Notes under the pieces: model-generated
The model's input: the letters and a program-made list of their open reading frames with translations, nothing else
The model's database searches: none
What the model was told of the DNA's origin: nothing
Program-made: the position numbers and the translations under genes
In this document: piece after piece, positions 23,005 to 33,080 of the stretch
Layout of the letters: every line of letters begins with the position of its first letter
Position numbering within the stretch: position 1 is the first letter of the stretch
Assembly (NCBI GenBank): GCA_021613335.1
Contig: JAJTWR010000305.1
Location: 739,001 to 803,000 of the forward strand
Source: Whitmania pigra
Taxonomy: Eukaryota > Annelida > Clitellata > Hirudinida > Haemopidae
Length of the DNA stretch: 64,000 nucleotides
Direction: 5' to 3'

Positions 23005-23772
23005 ATTTTCTGTTTTCATGAATTTTATCATTGTGATGAGCGCACAATGCATGACGACGTTATTATGGTTTGAATTTAAATGTATTTCTGCACATCAGAG
23101 AAAGGTTATGAAGTTTTGCAGATATGAAATAATGATAACATAGTGATAATAAGTCTATTTGTATAGCGCCATAAGCGTAAGCGTCAGGAGCTCTCAACCA
23201 TTTATATAGCGCCGCGATCAAGGGGCGCTTTAAGGCGGTGCAAGCTGGGTTGCTTTTGCCGTCGTTCGCAGGCACGCTACCCTCTGAGAACTTGCACGCC
23301 ATTAGGCATGATGTTTCAACAATTTTCGTGAACAAAGGCTGATATCCATAGAATAATTTAACAGAGACTTCATTGAGAGCTACTAAAAGGATTACTTTTT
23401 CAGAGGATCTAATTCAGTTTTATAAAAGTTTCCAGCCAAGTCCCACATTTAGTAATAAAAGATTGCATTCAAATTCAGTTTAAAACTTTGATAACAAAAT
23501 TATTATGTTTAAGCACAAGTATCAAAACTATAGATAATTATAAAAACATCTACGGTATTAAAAGGATTGTTCAAAAGTTGTATTTATTACAAATATAGCA
23601 AATAACGAAAGCAATGTTAGTTTAATATTATTATCAATCACGCAAGCAGTAGAAACTGATTAGTGCGGAGAAAACTAAAAAAATCAGAAAGCGGATTGAT
23701 TGTTTTTGAACAAACCAACTTAAAATTTATTAAAACCGTGTGGCAAATTCAGAAATCGCCAAAAATTTCAAC
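23005..23772. repeat. Segmental repeat containing a SINE-like unit
   Basis: Recurs at about 33530-34160 and 38560-39300. Inside it, at 23157-23290, lies a short GC-richer unit (TATAGCGCCATAAGCG, then GGGGCGCTTT) seen again at 33687 and 38719. It resembles short interspersed elements, but I see no clear A/B box pair. No gene is seen. Confidence 0.55.
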
Positions 23773-25033
23773 TTAACACAAAGCCATAAAACCTCCAAGA
23801 CCAACGCTGTTCAGAGGCATCTGGTGAACTATTGCATATCTACCTGACGGAATGGTTGCTTTGCAATCGATTCTGATCCAAGTGGCATTAGCTCTAGGAC
23901 CGCCATAGACACCGCAGATTGGGTACTGATTTCTGATTGGCTCCTTTACAAGCCAGGAATCATTCGTGACCCCGATGGTAATGTTCTTGTACCTGTAGTC
24001 TTCAAATTGTAATAATTTTTGAAAATAATAATTAATCTGAATAAAGTTAATTAACAACCATATTTTAATATTTAATCGTTTAAATGTTATAACATTATCA
24101 AAAAATTTCCTCTTGTTAATAAATAACAATCCCTAATAATATGAAACGCTCTATGTTAAGTGAAATGGATTTAAAGACATTTAATTAATCTAGCAAGTGA
24201 TTCACAGCGGACAAAAGCTATCTGAAATTAAATTTTGATACTTAAAATAAACTAAACTAAATAACTAACACAGATTAACGTCTTGAAAATTATTTCTGGT
24301 CAGGATACGTACGTAGCTAACGGTAACGTAACGAACCAAATCCACCATGAACCAGTTGTTTTCAAAATCTTTACCATTTGTGTGGCTGCATTCGCCATTT
24401 TTAACCGTTATTCCGTACAAACCATCAACTGCTAGCCAAGACGAATAGGATATGTTTAGCGGACGATAAGTTGAACTTTGACAAGTTCTGCGGTATTTCG
24501 AAAGATTTTCTCCTTTGTAAAACATATAGGAATTAGTTGTAAACTTGTTTAAAATTATCATCGCTCAAAAGTTTGTTTTAACATTATTTTTGTTCTAAAA
24601 TTAATTAAGAAGTTTTACCCAGAATTCCGAATGTCAGGTGACTCTAAAATATTACAAATATTTCGGTCAGTTATGTTAATTATTCACAATGTAATAATGA
24701 AAAATACTTTACATCGTAACTCGTGCACATTGTCTCATTTGTAATCTTGAACGGAGTATGTTCAAACAGCAGACACAATCCAGATGATTCCAAGTAGTTG
24801 AAATTGATGCAGTGTTCCAGGCATGCAGAGGCACATTTGAGTTTACTTCTAATTCCTCGTAAAGTTTCAGACGGTTGATCAATGGCACAACCTGGTAGAC
24901 CTTTGCAATCGAGAGTCTTGCCATAATATTTATGAATTATTATATTTTCTTTACTAACTACATAAATTAAAGTAAGGAGAAGAAAATTGGTCAAAAAGCT
25001 GACAACGTCCATATTCGTTTTAATAATTTCCAT
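23773..25033 (-). CDS. PAN + fucolectin-type secreted protein, copy E (type 2), premature stop near C-terminus
   Basis: Exons on the minus strand are 25033-24713, 24643-24619 (25 nt), 24512-24270 and 23999-23773, joining in frame to 271 residues. A signal peptide (FLTNFLLLTLIYVVS) precedes the PAN domain (LDCKGLPGCAID, CASACLEHCINFNYLESSGLC, CTSYD). The microexon encodes SHLTFGIL. The FTP domain has CQSST, SWLAVDGLYG, GECSHTNG, NNWFMVDLVRYV, PICGVYGGPRANATW, GRYAIVHQ and MALC. The stop TAA (23773-23775) stands where copy J (39308) has the GAA of LCEVEIFGDF. The last eight residues, including a conserved FTP strand, are therefore lost, and the product may fold poorly. Confidence 0.8.
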
Positions 25034-25179
25034 GCATGTCAGACAATCTTTTCATTAAAAGATGTTTTAATCTGGTTGCTTAGTTACCACAGACTTTCAT
25101 TGGAATTTATATATTATAAATGTATATCACGCATACCGTATGCGAAAGTGCGCATGACGAAAAGAAAAAGAAATAAAAA

Positions 25180-25598
25180 AGAAACAATTCAAAGTGAAAG
25201 TCGCGCATTAGCGCATTAAAATGATAAATTGTATATGAGTTCACGATTTAATTTGGCAGTGCACTCCATGGTTTTACGGTCCTAGTGCAAAAAGAATGTT
25301 TGGTAACGTATGTTGAAAATTTATCGTTTCTAAGTTTGAAACTGCGCCCTGTCGTGGCAATCCTGTGGAAGAGTAACAGATACTTGAGGGGGAGTCCGCA
25401 AAGCCATTTGGTAATTTGAAGCAAAATGTTAAGTAGGCCATGAGGTGGCGTCTCTCCAGTATCATAAGTTGAAGATGACTTTCGACGTAGGGATATTTAT
25501 CATCTGAGGTTATTGGGAGAGTCAGAGGATTCGTCATTTCTTGTGTTGGTATCATCGTTTGCAGAGGTTGCTACTTTGGTTTCTATGATACATTGAAC
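25180..25598 (-). mobile_element. LINE ORF2 C-terminal fragment (copy 1, distal part)
   Basis: The minus strand encodes YPYVESHLQLMILERRHLMA, then YLTFCFKLPNGF and degenerate downstream sequence. This matches the post-RT region of CR1/Jockey-type LINEs (SYxERLxxLxLxSLExRRxRxDLxxxYKIxNG). A more intact copy is at 34628-35125. It is separated from its upstream part by the ADP/ATP-carrier insert. Confidence 0.7.
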
Positions 25599-25599
25599 C

Positions 25600-25885
25600 A
25601 ATCATTCTTGGAGATGACCCTGGACTCTTCATTTTTTTGTTCTTGGATATGTTGTCACTATCTCTTCTGGATTGATCTCCTATCCCATTGACACTATCCG
25701 TAGGCATATGATGATGACCTATGGTGAGGCCGCCAGGTACAAGGGATCCTTTTACTGTGCGATGAAGGTCATCAAGTCTGAGGGATTTATGTTTCTGATG
25801 AAGGGTGCTGGAGCCATCATATCCTCAGAGGTGTTGCTTGTGCCGGTGTGTTTTCTGGATTCGACAAGTTGTCTTGAGGGATCTG
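25600..25885 (+). pseudogene. ADP/ATP carrier (SLC25 family) pseudogene fragment
   Basis: The plus-strand frame reads GYVVTISSGLISYPIDTIRR, HMMMT, YKGSFYCAMKVIKSEGF and FLMKGAGA. This is the third repeat of an ADP/ATP translocase, with the signature RRxMMM. Near 25820 a frameshift moves the conserved RGVACAGVFSGFDKL into another frame. No introns or N-terminal two thirds are present, so it is probably a truncated retrocopy lodged in a LINE. A shorter copy is at 40735-40850. Confidence 0.8.
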
Positions 25886-26130
25886 GTAAATTGTTTTTGT
25901 ATTTTTTTAACTCTATCAATTAGATATTTGGTTTCATATTTCAGGGTTCCATACTGGTGAACAATATTTAAAAATTGGTCTAACGTAAGCGCAAAAGCAT
26001 GTTTTAGGAGAAAGAGGAGAAAGATGTCCTCTGATCATCCATGAAACGTCTGCAGGTATGTGAGTGATTGTGTCAATAAGTCAAGGATAATGTCTGGTTT
26101 TGTTCCTATCGAATGCAAAGATGGACGATA
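25886..26130 (-). mobile_element. LINE ORF2 fragment (copy 1, proximal part)
   Basis: The minus strand encodes KYLIDRVKKIQKQFTRSL, the thumb-region motif of LINE reverse transcriptase. Upstream is sequence equivalent to YVRPILEYCSP in the copies at 34.9 and 40.9 kb. It is frameshifted and non-functional. Confidence 0.65.
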
Positions 26131-26448
26131 AATCGTCTCTGTTTATTAATAGCTTTGAGGAATGCCTCGTTTATTCTTGCATATGATTCCTAAATAAGTC
26201 ATACCTTGAATAAGAAATTCTTCTGTCAGATCAACGCTTGTGAATACATAGGCTACCTCCCATTACATTCTGACCACTTCTGTAACAAGGTGATGCCAAT
26301 ATTTTCAAAACACGTGCACCCTGAGTCTGATCTCTGAATTCATTTGGTTGACTCCCAAGATAAAGTCTAGTCCAAATAAAAAATACATTTAGAAGCAGCT
26401 GTTTAAAAATATAAATCATAGCATACGAATGTCTCTGAAGGTTTCTTC

Positions 26449-26699
26449 CTAAAATTTTTCAAAAATCTCGATTTCGCATAAAGTGAGATATCCGCCGTAG
26501 GTAAAATCAAAAAGTTGCATCTGGTGAATTATTACGTATCTGGAGGATGGCAGGAATGATTGGCAGTTTATCGTGATCCAAGTGGAATTTGCTCTAGGGC
26601 CATTATAGACGCCACAGACTGGGTATTGGTTTCTGATGGGAACTTTGATAAGCCAAGAATCATTTGTGATTCCAATGGTGAGGTTGTTGTATCTATCAG
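26449..26699 (-). pseudogene. Orphan FTP second-half exon (lectin exon 4, type 3)
   Basis: A fully open exon with acceptor: YNNLTIGITNDSWLI, PVCGVYNGPRANSTWITINC, SSRYVIIHQM, GGYLTLCEIEIF and a stop. It is almost identical to exon 4 of copy K (43359-43609). No exon 3, 2 or 1 lies upstream; at about 26735 the sequence changes to a duplicated flank block. It may be an unused leftover exon. Confidence 0.8.
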
Positions 26700-26734
26700 C
26701 TTAAAGTTAGTTTTGATTAAAAATTAATTCATAA

Positions 26735-27485
26735 GTTATAAATGATGCGTCCGAGTTACACGCTTACATGTAATCGCAGGATTCAACCAACCCCGAATGG
26801 GCTGGCATCTGCCTGGGTGATTGGCCCTCGTGATCGCATCTCACCTGCGCCAGGTAAGTTTATTATGATCTTCGTCAAAGGAGGCGAGAGTTGTAGCAAT
26901 GGTTGTTTGATAAATGAGCTTTCTTTATTAAATAAAACAGCTTTCTCTCGTCACTAACCTACCTGATTGTTCTGAAAAGGTTTTTTAAAACTTTGGTTGG
27001 CGGTATTTTTATTTTGAAACGTTACGTTTTTACACGTTATTTCTAATCGTTAATTATTTTTTTCTGCTTAGGTTTGTTGATTATTTTATTATGGCTCTAT
27101 TTGTTTTTTACCCTTGAATTTATGGAGTTGTGCTATGAACTGGTCTAGGAATCATTAAGTGTTCCTTCAAAATTCACTGCAAGCAAACCGCTGAACAACA
27201 TTAAGAACATCAAGTCAAAAAGTGAAACATTATTTTATTGAAATAGCTGACAACAACCATTGAAGTTCATTCCATCTGGGAATTCATTTGAGGTTAGAAA
27301 GTACCATTTCATCCACAAGTAATCTAAATTGTAAGAACAATCGCCGCAGAACAATGTCAAATCTTCACAAATTGTTGACAAAAAATGCACAAAATTATGC
27401 ATATTTTATCTATATCTAACATTTTATGATCAAAATACTTATTACTCTAATAAAACTACATAGCTTAAACAATTCGGCTTAATTT
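26735..27485. repeat. Duplicated type-1 lectin 3' flank
   Basis: The part 26735-27030 repeats 15800-16090, and 27120-27485 repeats 2880-3230 and its relatives. The near-stop AATAAA of the sisters is changed to AATTAA here; the distal AATAAA near 27230 is kept. No gene is seen. Confidence 0.6.
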
Positions 27486-28708
27486 TTAAAATCTACCAAA
27501 AACTTGAAATTCGCACAAGGATAAACGTCCACCAAATGTACTGCTTAATATTGCTTGGTAAACTATGACGTACCTAGCTGAAGGAATAGAAGGTTTGCAG
27601 GGGACGGTGAACCAAGCTGCATTCACGGGGGGTCCCAGGTACACACCACAAAGAGGGTATTTGTTTCTGACGGGCGTCTTGACAAGCCAAGAATCATTTG
27701 TGATTCCGATGGTGAGGTTCTTATATCTTATAACTGAATTATTTCAATGCAATTATGATATAATGCAATGATCAAATTAATGAACAGAACTAGGTGGTAA
27801 GAAATTCTAACAATTCATTTTCTTATGTTATAAAAGTATGATCATTTAGAATTTTTCAGGAAAATCATATAAAACCCCAGATATACACACCGATAAGTGA
27901 CAGAGGCACATCTAAAACTTGTATGAAATGAAAATCACAATATTTTTCCACGGAGGACATTAATAAAAAAATAATAAACTAACAAATGTTGCTGTTAGGA
28001 GTGAACCTGGCCAGGATGTTGACATTTTCGATGATTACGTAATCAACCAAGTCGACCATGAACCAATTGTTCCTGGAATCATCTTCCGTTGTGTGAGAGC
28101 AATCGCCAGTGGGGATGGAAGTTCCATTGAAATCATCCACTGCTAACCAAGAATGATAAGTCAAATTGCCAGAAATATACGTTGAACTCTGGCAAGATCT
28201 CTTGAATTTGGAAAGATTTTCACCTTTAAAATAAAATTTTTGAATAGGTTTGCCATTTTTCTTACTTTTGAGATAACAAAATGAACCAGTATACTTACCA
28301 TGATACTTATTTTTACCGCGTAAATTTGTACTCTGAAATATAAAAATGTTGAATGTTGTTGACTAAACATATAAAATAGTCTTTAAAGTAATTCGTGTTT
28401 ACATCAAAACTGGAGCACAAATATTCGTTTGTGATCTTGAACGGAATTTCGCTAAACAGCAAACACGATCCAGATCTGACTAAGTAGTTGAAATTGACGC
28501 AGTATCCCTTAACCACGCAGATAATTGCGCAGTGTAATTCGCCCCGAATGCCTTCCAATGATTCAGTCGGGTTGTCCAAAGCGCATCCTGATCTTCCCTT
28601 GCAATCCAGAGTCCGTCGAAATATCTGGACATTTGGTAGCGTCATTTGGCTATTGATTATTTTTGTTACGGCTATAAAGATAAGAACATTCAAAAAGTGA
28701 TTAGCCAT
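27486..28708 (-). CDS. PAN + fucolectin-type secreted protein, copy G (type 1)
   Basis: Exons on the minus strand are 28708-28403, 28332-28299 (34 nt), 28223-27984 and 27733-27486, giving 275 residues. The ATG opens MANHFLNVLIFIAVTKIINS. PAN: LDCKGRSGCALD, HCAIICVVKGYC, NYLVRSGSC, YLC. FTP: CQSST, YHSWLAVDDFNGTSI, GDCSHT, NNWFMVDLVDYV, PLCGVYLGP, ARYVIVY, GGRLSLCEFQVFGRF. The third intron is about 300 bp shorter than in B and C because part of the flanking AT-rich repeat is deleted. All splice sites are canonical. Confidence 0.85.
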
Positions 28709-29173
28709 GTTTTTAGTTAGAGATCTTTGGAACACTTAATCAAATGACAAATTAATGTGGAAATCGAAAGCTTTGCTCTTTTGGCTTGTTGAATGTGAGT
28801 CTTTAAATATAATAGCAGGAAGTCACAGTTGCTAAGATACCTGGTTAATTCTAGAAGTTTTACAATTAATTTAAACAATGCAATTAACTTTTATTTTTGA
28901 AATTTTCAGTTATGGTCCTCGCTCGTTTGGGGTTCCATCAATCAACTGCACCTGACTCACCATCTATGTGCATCCTGCCCTGATGATGAATTCTTCACGC
29001 GACAACAATGTATGTATTGTTGCGAAGAAACAAAACGAATATTGATTTAATTTTTTGAAAGAAATTCTGAAAATTCATTTGTGACGCGCCCAAGCCATTG
29101 TCCTTGTTGTAAAATGATAATTTGAGTTAATTGGTCACGTCACTGGAAGATCAGCAAAGTAGCGAAATTCGAT
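28709..29173. repeat. Duplicated upstream block interrupted by a hAT element
   Basis: Matches 17875-18340 and 54379-54860. At 29166-29173 it carries one arm of the 8-bp target duplication of the hAT insertion. The paralogous sequence resumes at 30390. Confidence 0.7.
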
Positions 29174-30389
29174 TAGTGCTGGGTTCAAGCAAGCTTGAAA
29201 AAAATACTTAAGTAACAAGTAATTTTTAAAATATTACTTAAGTAATTCAAGTAATTTTTTAAAAGTAGTTAGAGATAATATACCGAATTTTAATTACCTT
29301 ATTTATTACTCATCTATAAAGAAAAATTATTTGAGGATAAAGTAGCTGCGTGCAAAGCACAAAGAATCAACCACCTCATCACTTAACGATGACATCAACT
29401 TTAAAATAAACAGTCCAGCAGCATTGAAACACCTTTCTGCTTCAACAGAAGAGGGTGGAAGTGAGTTTAGACTTCAAGCTTTTCGAGATTTTGGGACATT
29501 CCTTTGTTGCTTCGTAAAATTTCATTTCTTTCTTAATGTGTGTCAAGATATTTTCTTGATCACAATCCAAATGTTGATCTTCTGGCTGGCATAAAATGTC
29601 ATTGAGCTCTTCTGCTTTGGACTTTTTCATAGGGGGTTCCTTAGTGATGTTATGTTCAAAATTTTCAACACTCTCATTAATAGAACCACAGGGAAAAGGC
29701 CATTTGAAAGAACATTTATTGCCACTTCGGCAAGTTCTCGTTTCTTTGGATAACTTATGAGTGAAAACTCGACCACATGCTCATAACTGTCTGGAGTCTC
29801 TATATATCTCACAAGGCCACAAATGTCTTTATTTCTCCTTGATTCAGCTCTGTCATTGACAGCTGTCAATAATTCCTGTGAAATAGCTCCTGTTTCTTCT
29901 GTCAGCTTTTGAGAACATACTCAAAAATCTTTTCGCTCTTTGAAATTGTGACGTCACGTCTACAAAGAGCGGTTGCACCAACCTCAATTATTTCTAGACT
30001 TTCTGCCAAGTCTTTCACAACTGCAACCTCATCCTCTGTCAAGCATTTTGATCCTAGATTGAGCTCTATCAATGGGTGTCCTGGCTTCCAAGAATCGTTT
30101 GAGCATCTTAAGCAATCTAGTTTTGATGTCCAAGAGCAGAGAAAGTGTTTTCCCAATTCCTTTTCACAGTTCTTTTGCCAACAGTCATTTTTCAGGGGCT
30201 CTTTTTGAACAGCCTGACAATTGCTCTGACTTTTGAAATAGTATCACTCACCATGTCAACAAAATCTGCATTGTAATCATCTGGCAATATTACTTATAAT
30301 TTTCAAGTCGTCCAAAAATTACTTAAGTAAATAATAAGTATAAAATTTACTTAAGTACTTAAGTACTTACTTACTTGAACCCAGTTCTA
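29174..30389 (-). mobile_element. hAT-family DNA transposon, degraded, with TSD and visible empty site
   Basis: Terminal inverted repeats TAGTGCTGGGTTCAAG (left) and TAGAACTGGGTTCAAG (right, read inward). The flanking 8-bp duplications AATTCGAT (29166-29173) and AAATCGAT (30390-30397) differ at one base. The uninterrupted site AGCGAAAATCGATCCAT occurs at about 18325 and 54850. The minus strand carries hAT transposase pieces, including SVEAERCFNAAGLF, KLMSSLSDEVVDSLCF and ARSYF (C-terminal domain) and LTEDEVAVVKDLAESLE upstream. Stops and frameshifts break the gene. Confidence 0.88.
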
Positions 30390-31187
30390 AAATCGATCCA
30401 TAAATTTCCAAACCTGCTGCTCCAGATTCATCAAAGTGATTCAATGCTGCAATACTTTTAGTCTGATTCTTTTATTTTAAATTACAGACTAATTTTTGGT
30501 TAAAGATTCTGAACGTTAGATGATGGAATTGTTGTTCTGCATCAAACTCTGACTCTGATGTCATTGAATGTACACTTCATGAGAATGTCAGTGTCTTATC
30601 AACCTGACTAAATCACTTTAAATTACACATCTAGTCATCATTTTTTATTCGAATAAGAGCATTAGTTATTTTTAGTCAAAAAAGGTAGGATTCATTTTTA
30701 ATGAATTGAAAGCAGACGTGGCCTTTCGGCAGTCCTATTTTTGTGGAATATTTTATTCGCCAAAATAATTAAGTCGACAAAAAAATAAGAACTAAAATTA
30801 AATTTAATTCACTTAATATCTTTACAGCTGCTCATGAATTTGGAAAACAGTTTTGCCACAGTATCTGTTGCCGGTATCTTCTTGGACTGTAACAAAAATT
30901 TCGAGCGCATTATCTGAAACGAATCTGGGAGTAATGGAGTGGTGGTGGCGAATATCGCTTCTGTCGCCATCATTGCCGGTGGTGTCTTGCCTTGCGTTCC
31001 TCAATATCTGAGCATTAAAAGGACTAGAAACACCCCAAAACAATTCTGGATTCACCCAGGTGGTTGTTGACATCATCATACTGATGCAAGTGGCTGCCTA
31101 CAGGCCCATCTATAAATGACAATGGCGTCTCACAAATGAGGTTGCATTTGTTACCTACCGATGGACATGTAATTGTAATCTCGTAAA
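30390..31187 (+). pseudogene. SLC66A2: SLC66A2 partial duplicate with large internal deletion
   Basis: 5' flank plus the beginning of exon 1 (from ATGAATTTGG at 30836) matches 54880-55550. After AAAAGGACTAGAAA it jumps directly into the last exon (from about 56504), ending with the same TAAATGACAATGG and 3' sequence. The middle exons are missing. Small deletions and substitutions (WWWRISL in place of WLVENIAS) disrupt the frame. The 5' flank is included, so this is a DNA-level duplication followed by deletion rather than a retrocopy. Confidence 0.85.
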
Positions 31188-31193
31188 CTCTGC

Positions 31194-32278
31194 CTAAAAT
31201 GATTTGACATGCATTTCATGTTCAAACAAGCTATTGCCTTGAAGTTTGACATTAAGCTCATTTAACTTTTCCATAACGTCAATGGCAAACATGAGGCCTG
31301 ACTTCCACTCTTCATTAACAATGTCAGTAACAAAGTCACAAATAAAACCCTTCACCTCCAGGAACATAACTATTTCTTCCTTGAGATCCCACAATCGCCT
31401 CAATATCTTGCCTAGGCTTAGCCAGCGGACACTGCTGTGATAGATAAAATCAGAATTTTCAGTTTCCAAATCTTCAAGCAGTGCCTGGAACTGCACGTGA
31501 TTATCACACTGACAACTGACAATAACATGTTTGATATTCAACGTAGCTTTACACTTACTTGATGTAAGCTCTTGTGACTTACTTTCGCCAAATGTCGTAG
31601 TTGCCCTGCCAAGTATGTTGCCCTGGTTTATGGTCACATAATGAACCAAATCTACGATGAACCAGTTGTCATATTGATCGCTAGTCATCGTGTTACTGTA
31701 GTGACCAGCGGCAATTGATGTTCCATTCGAATTGTGTAGAGCCATCCATGGTCCTAAAATTTTGCTGCCAATGACATTAATCGAAGTTTGACAAGCTCTG
31801 CGACATTTGGATAGATTTTCACCTAATGTAAAGTCAAATAGGTAAAAATAGCAGATTATTTTTTAAATAATTCTTAAATTTTAAACTTTTACGAAGCTTT
31901 TAATCATGTAAAAGGTTTTAAATTCTAACCGAGATATCCTTTTCCACTCTGAATTAATAAAACAAAAAAAACAAAGTTTTCATCTTTAAAGAAATCATTT
32001 TCTTAAAAATACCTTACATTGTTACTCAAGCAAAGATTACGTCTCGTGATCTTGTATGGAGTTGTGTAAAATAGCAGACACAATCCAGATTATTCTAAGT
32101 AGTTGAAATTGATGCAGCCTCTCACAAGACACTCCATCGCACATTGTTTTATGTTTGGCAATCTCTTCAGTACTTCATTAGGATAATCAAGTTCAAATCC
32201 TGGATCTCCGTTACAGTCGAGGGTTTGAGTAAATAACTTGTATGTTTGAAGATCACTACTGACTTTAAGCATTTCCAC
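31194..32278 (-). pseudogene. Lectin copy H (type 4), nonsense-mutated and fused to a hAT transposase fragment
   Basis: PAN exon at 32278-32015: YKLFTQTLDCNGDPGFELDY, CAMECLVRGCINFNYLE, then an in-frame TAA at the position of a conserved codon. One PAN Cys is Phe (GFELD versus GCALD), and the signal peptide is missing. A 19-nt linker exon (31948-31930, SGKGYL) and FTP exon 3 (from 31822: GENLSKCRRAC, MALHNSNGTS, NNWF-like YDNWFIVDLVHYV) follow in phase. Exon 3 then runs without a stop, from about 31600 down to 31194, into a hAT/GTF2IRD2-like transposase segment (SSVRWLSLGKILRRLWDLKE, EKLNELNVKLQG). Exon 4 is absent. Confidence 0.8.
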
Positions 32279-32286
32279 AAAGAACG

Positions 32287-33080
32287 GACAACAGCGTTGT
32301 CTTTGCCACCTTGAAGGAGGACAGTCTTTGGGAAAATCAGGTGAGTGAATGAGTGGAATTACATAACTTATGATGATGTGGCAAATTGGATTAAACTAAC
32401 AAAACCTGTAAAAAAACGTTTATCAAGATTATTCATTATTTAATATTTTATTAATAAAAATATAGGTGTTTTTCTTTAAGAATACCGATTTTTGGAATTT
32501 ATTATTTCTTAAAACATTTTATTTTTTGTTCATACCCAGGCTCCAGATTCCGTTAAGTGAACAAAAGGACAATTTATCAAGCTTCATGGAATTGTCCCTG
32601 ACTGAATCCATTATCAGCCTGAACGACTCTGCAAACGAAAGTATAAATCCGAGACGAAAGAGTTACAGTAAACAAAGAAAAAGCCTCACAAAGACAGAAA
32701 CAAACACCAAAACTTTGCAGGGGGACAAAGGATGCCCACCAGAAGCTGCTGTCGGAGAACTTCTATCGCCTCAGACTTCACTAAGTGTAAAAATCGTCTT
32801 CTTGCATCATACTGAATCCACAAAGCAGCAACATCATGCCCACGAGAAACATAACAAACTCAGAGCAAAGGCCCAGATTTTGTTCGGTTCAAAAAAATAT
32901 AGGATGCTTAGAAGAAGTCGAATCTGTTCCTAATCACAAACCAACTTCCATTGGTCCGACCAGCTATCTGGCTTACCTGTACAGCAAGATGCACCTGAAA
33001 AATAAATTGGCTAGATCTAATAATTCAGAGGTCAATGCAGGTCATCAATCTCAACGATTTAAATATCACCCGAGATTACA
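32287..33080 (+). pseudogene. CNG channel pseudogene fragment (exon 12 end plus exon 15)
   Basis: Begins with the end of exon 12 (GCGTTGTCTTTGCCACCTTG, with a 2-nt loss before TCTTTGGG) and its donor GTGAGTG. It carries a shortened intron and then most of exon 15 (IPLSEQKDNLSSFMELSLTE ... [15 protein letters not shown]). Exons 13 and 14 and part of 15 are deleted. A 1-nt insertion near 32875 shifts the frame before the final third. Confidence 0.85.

Noticed and set aside
25674..25923. A functional mitochondrial carrier gene
   Set aside because: Only the last third is present, the conserved RGVACAGVFSGF is out of frame, and it lies in a LINE.
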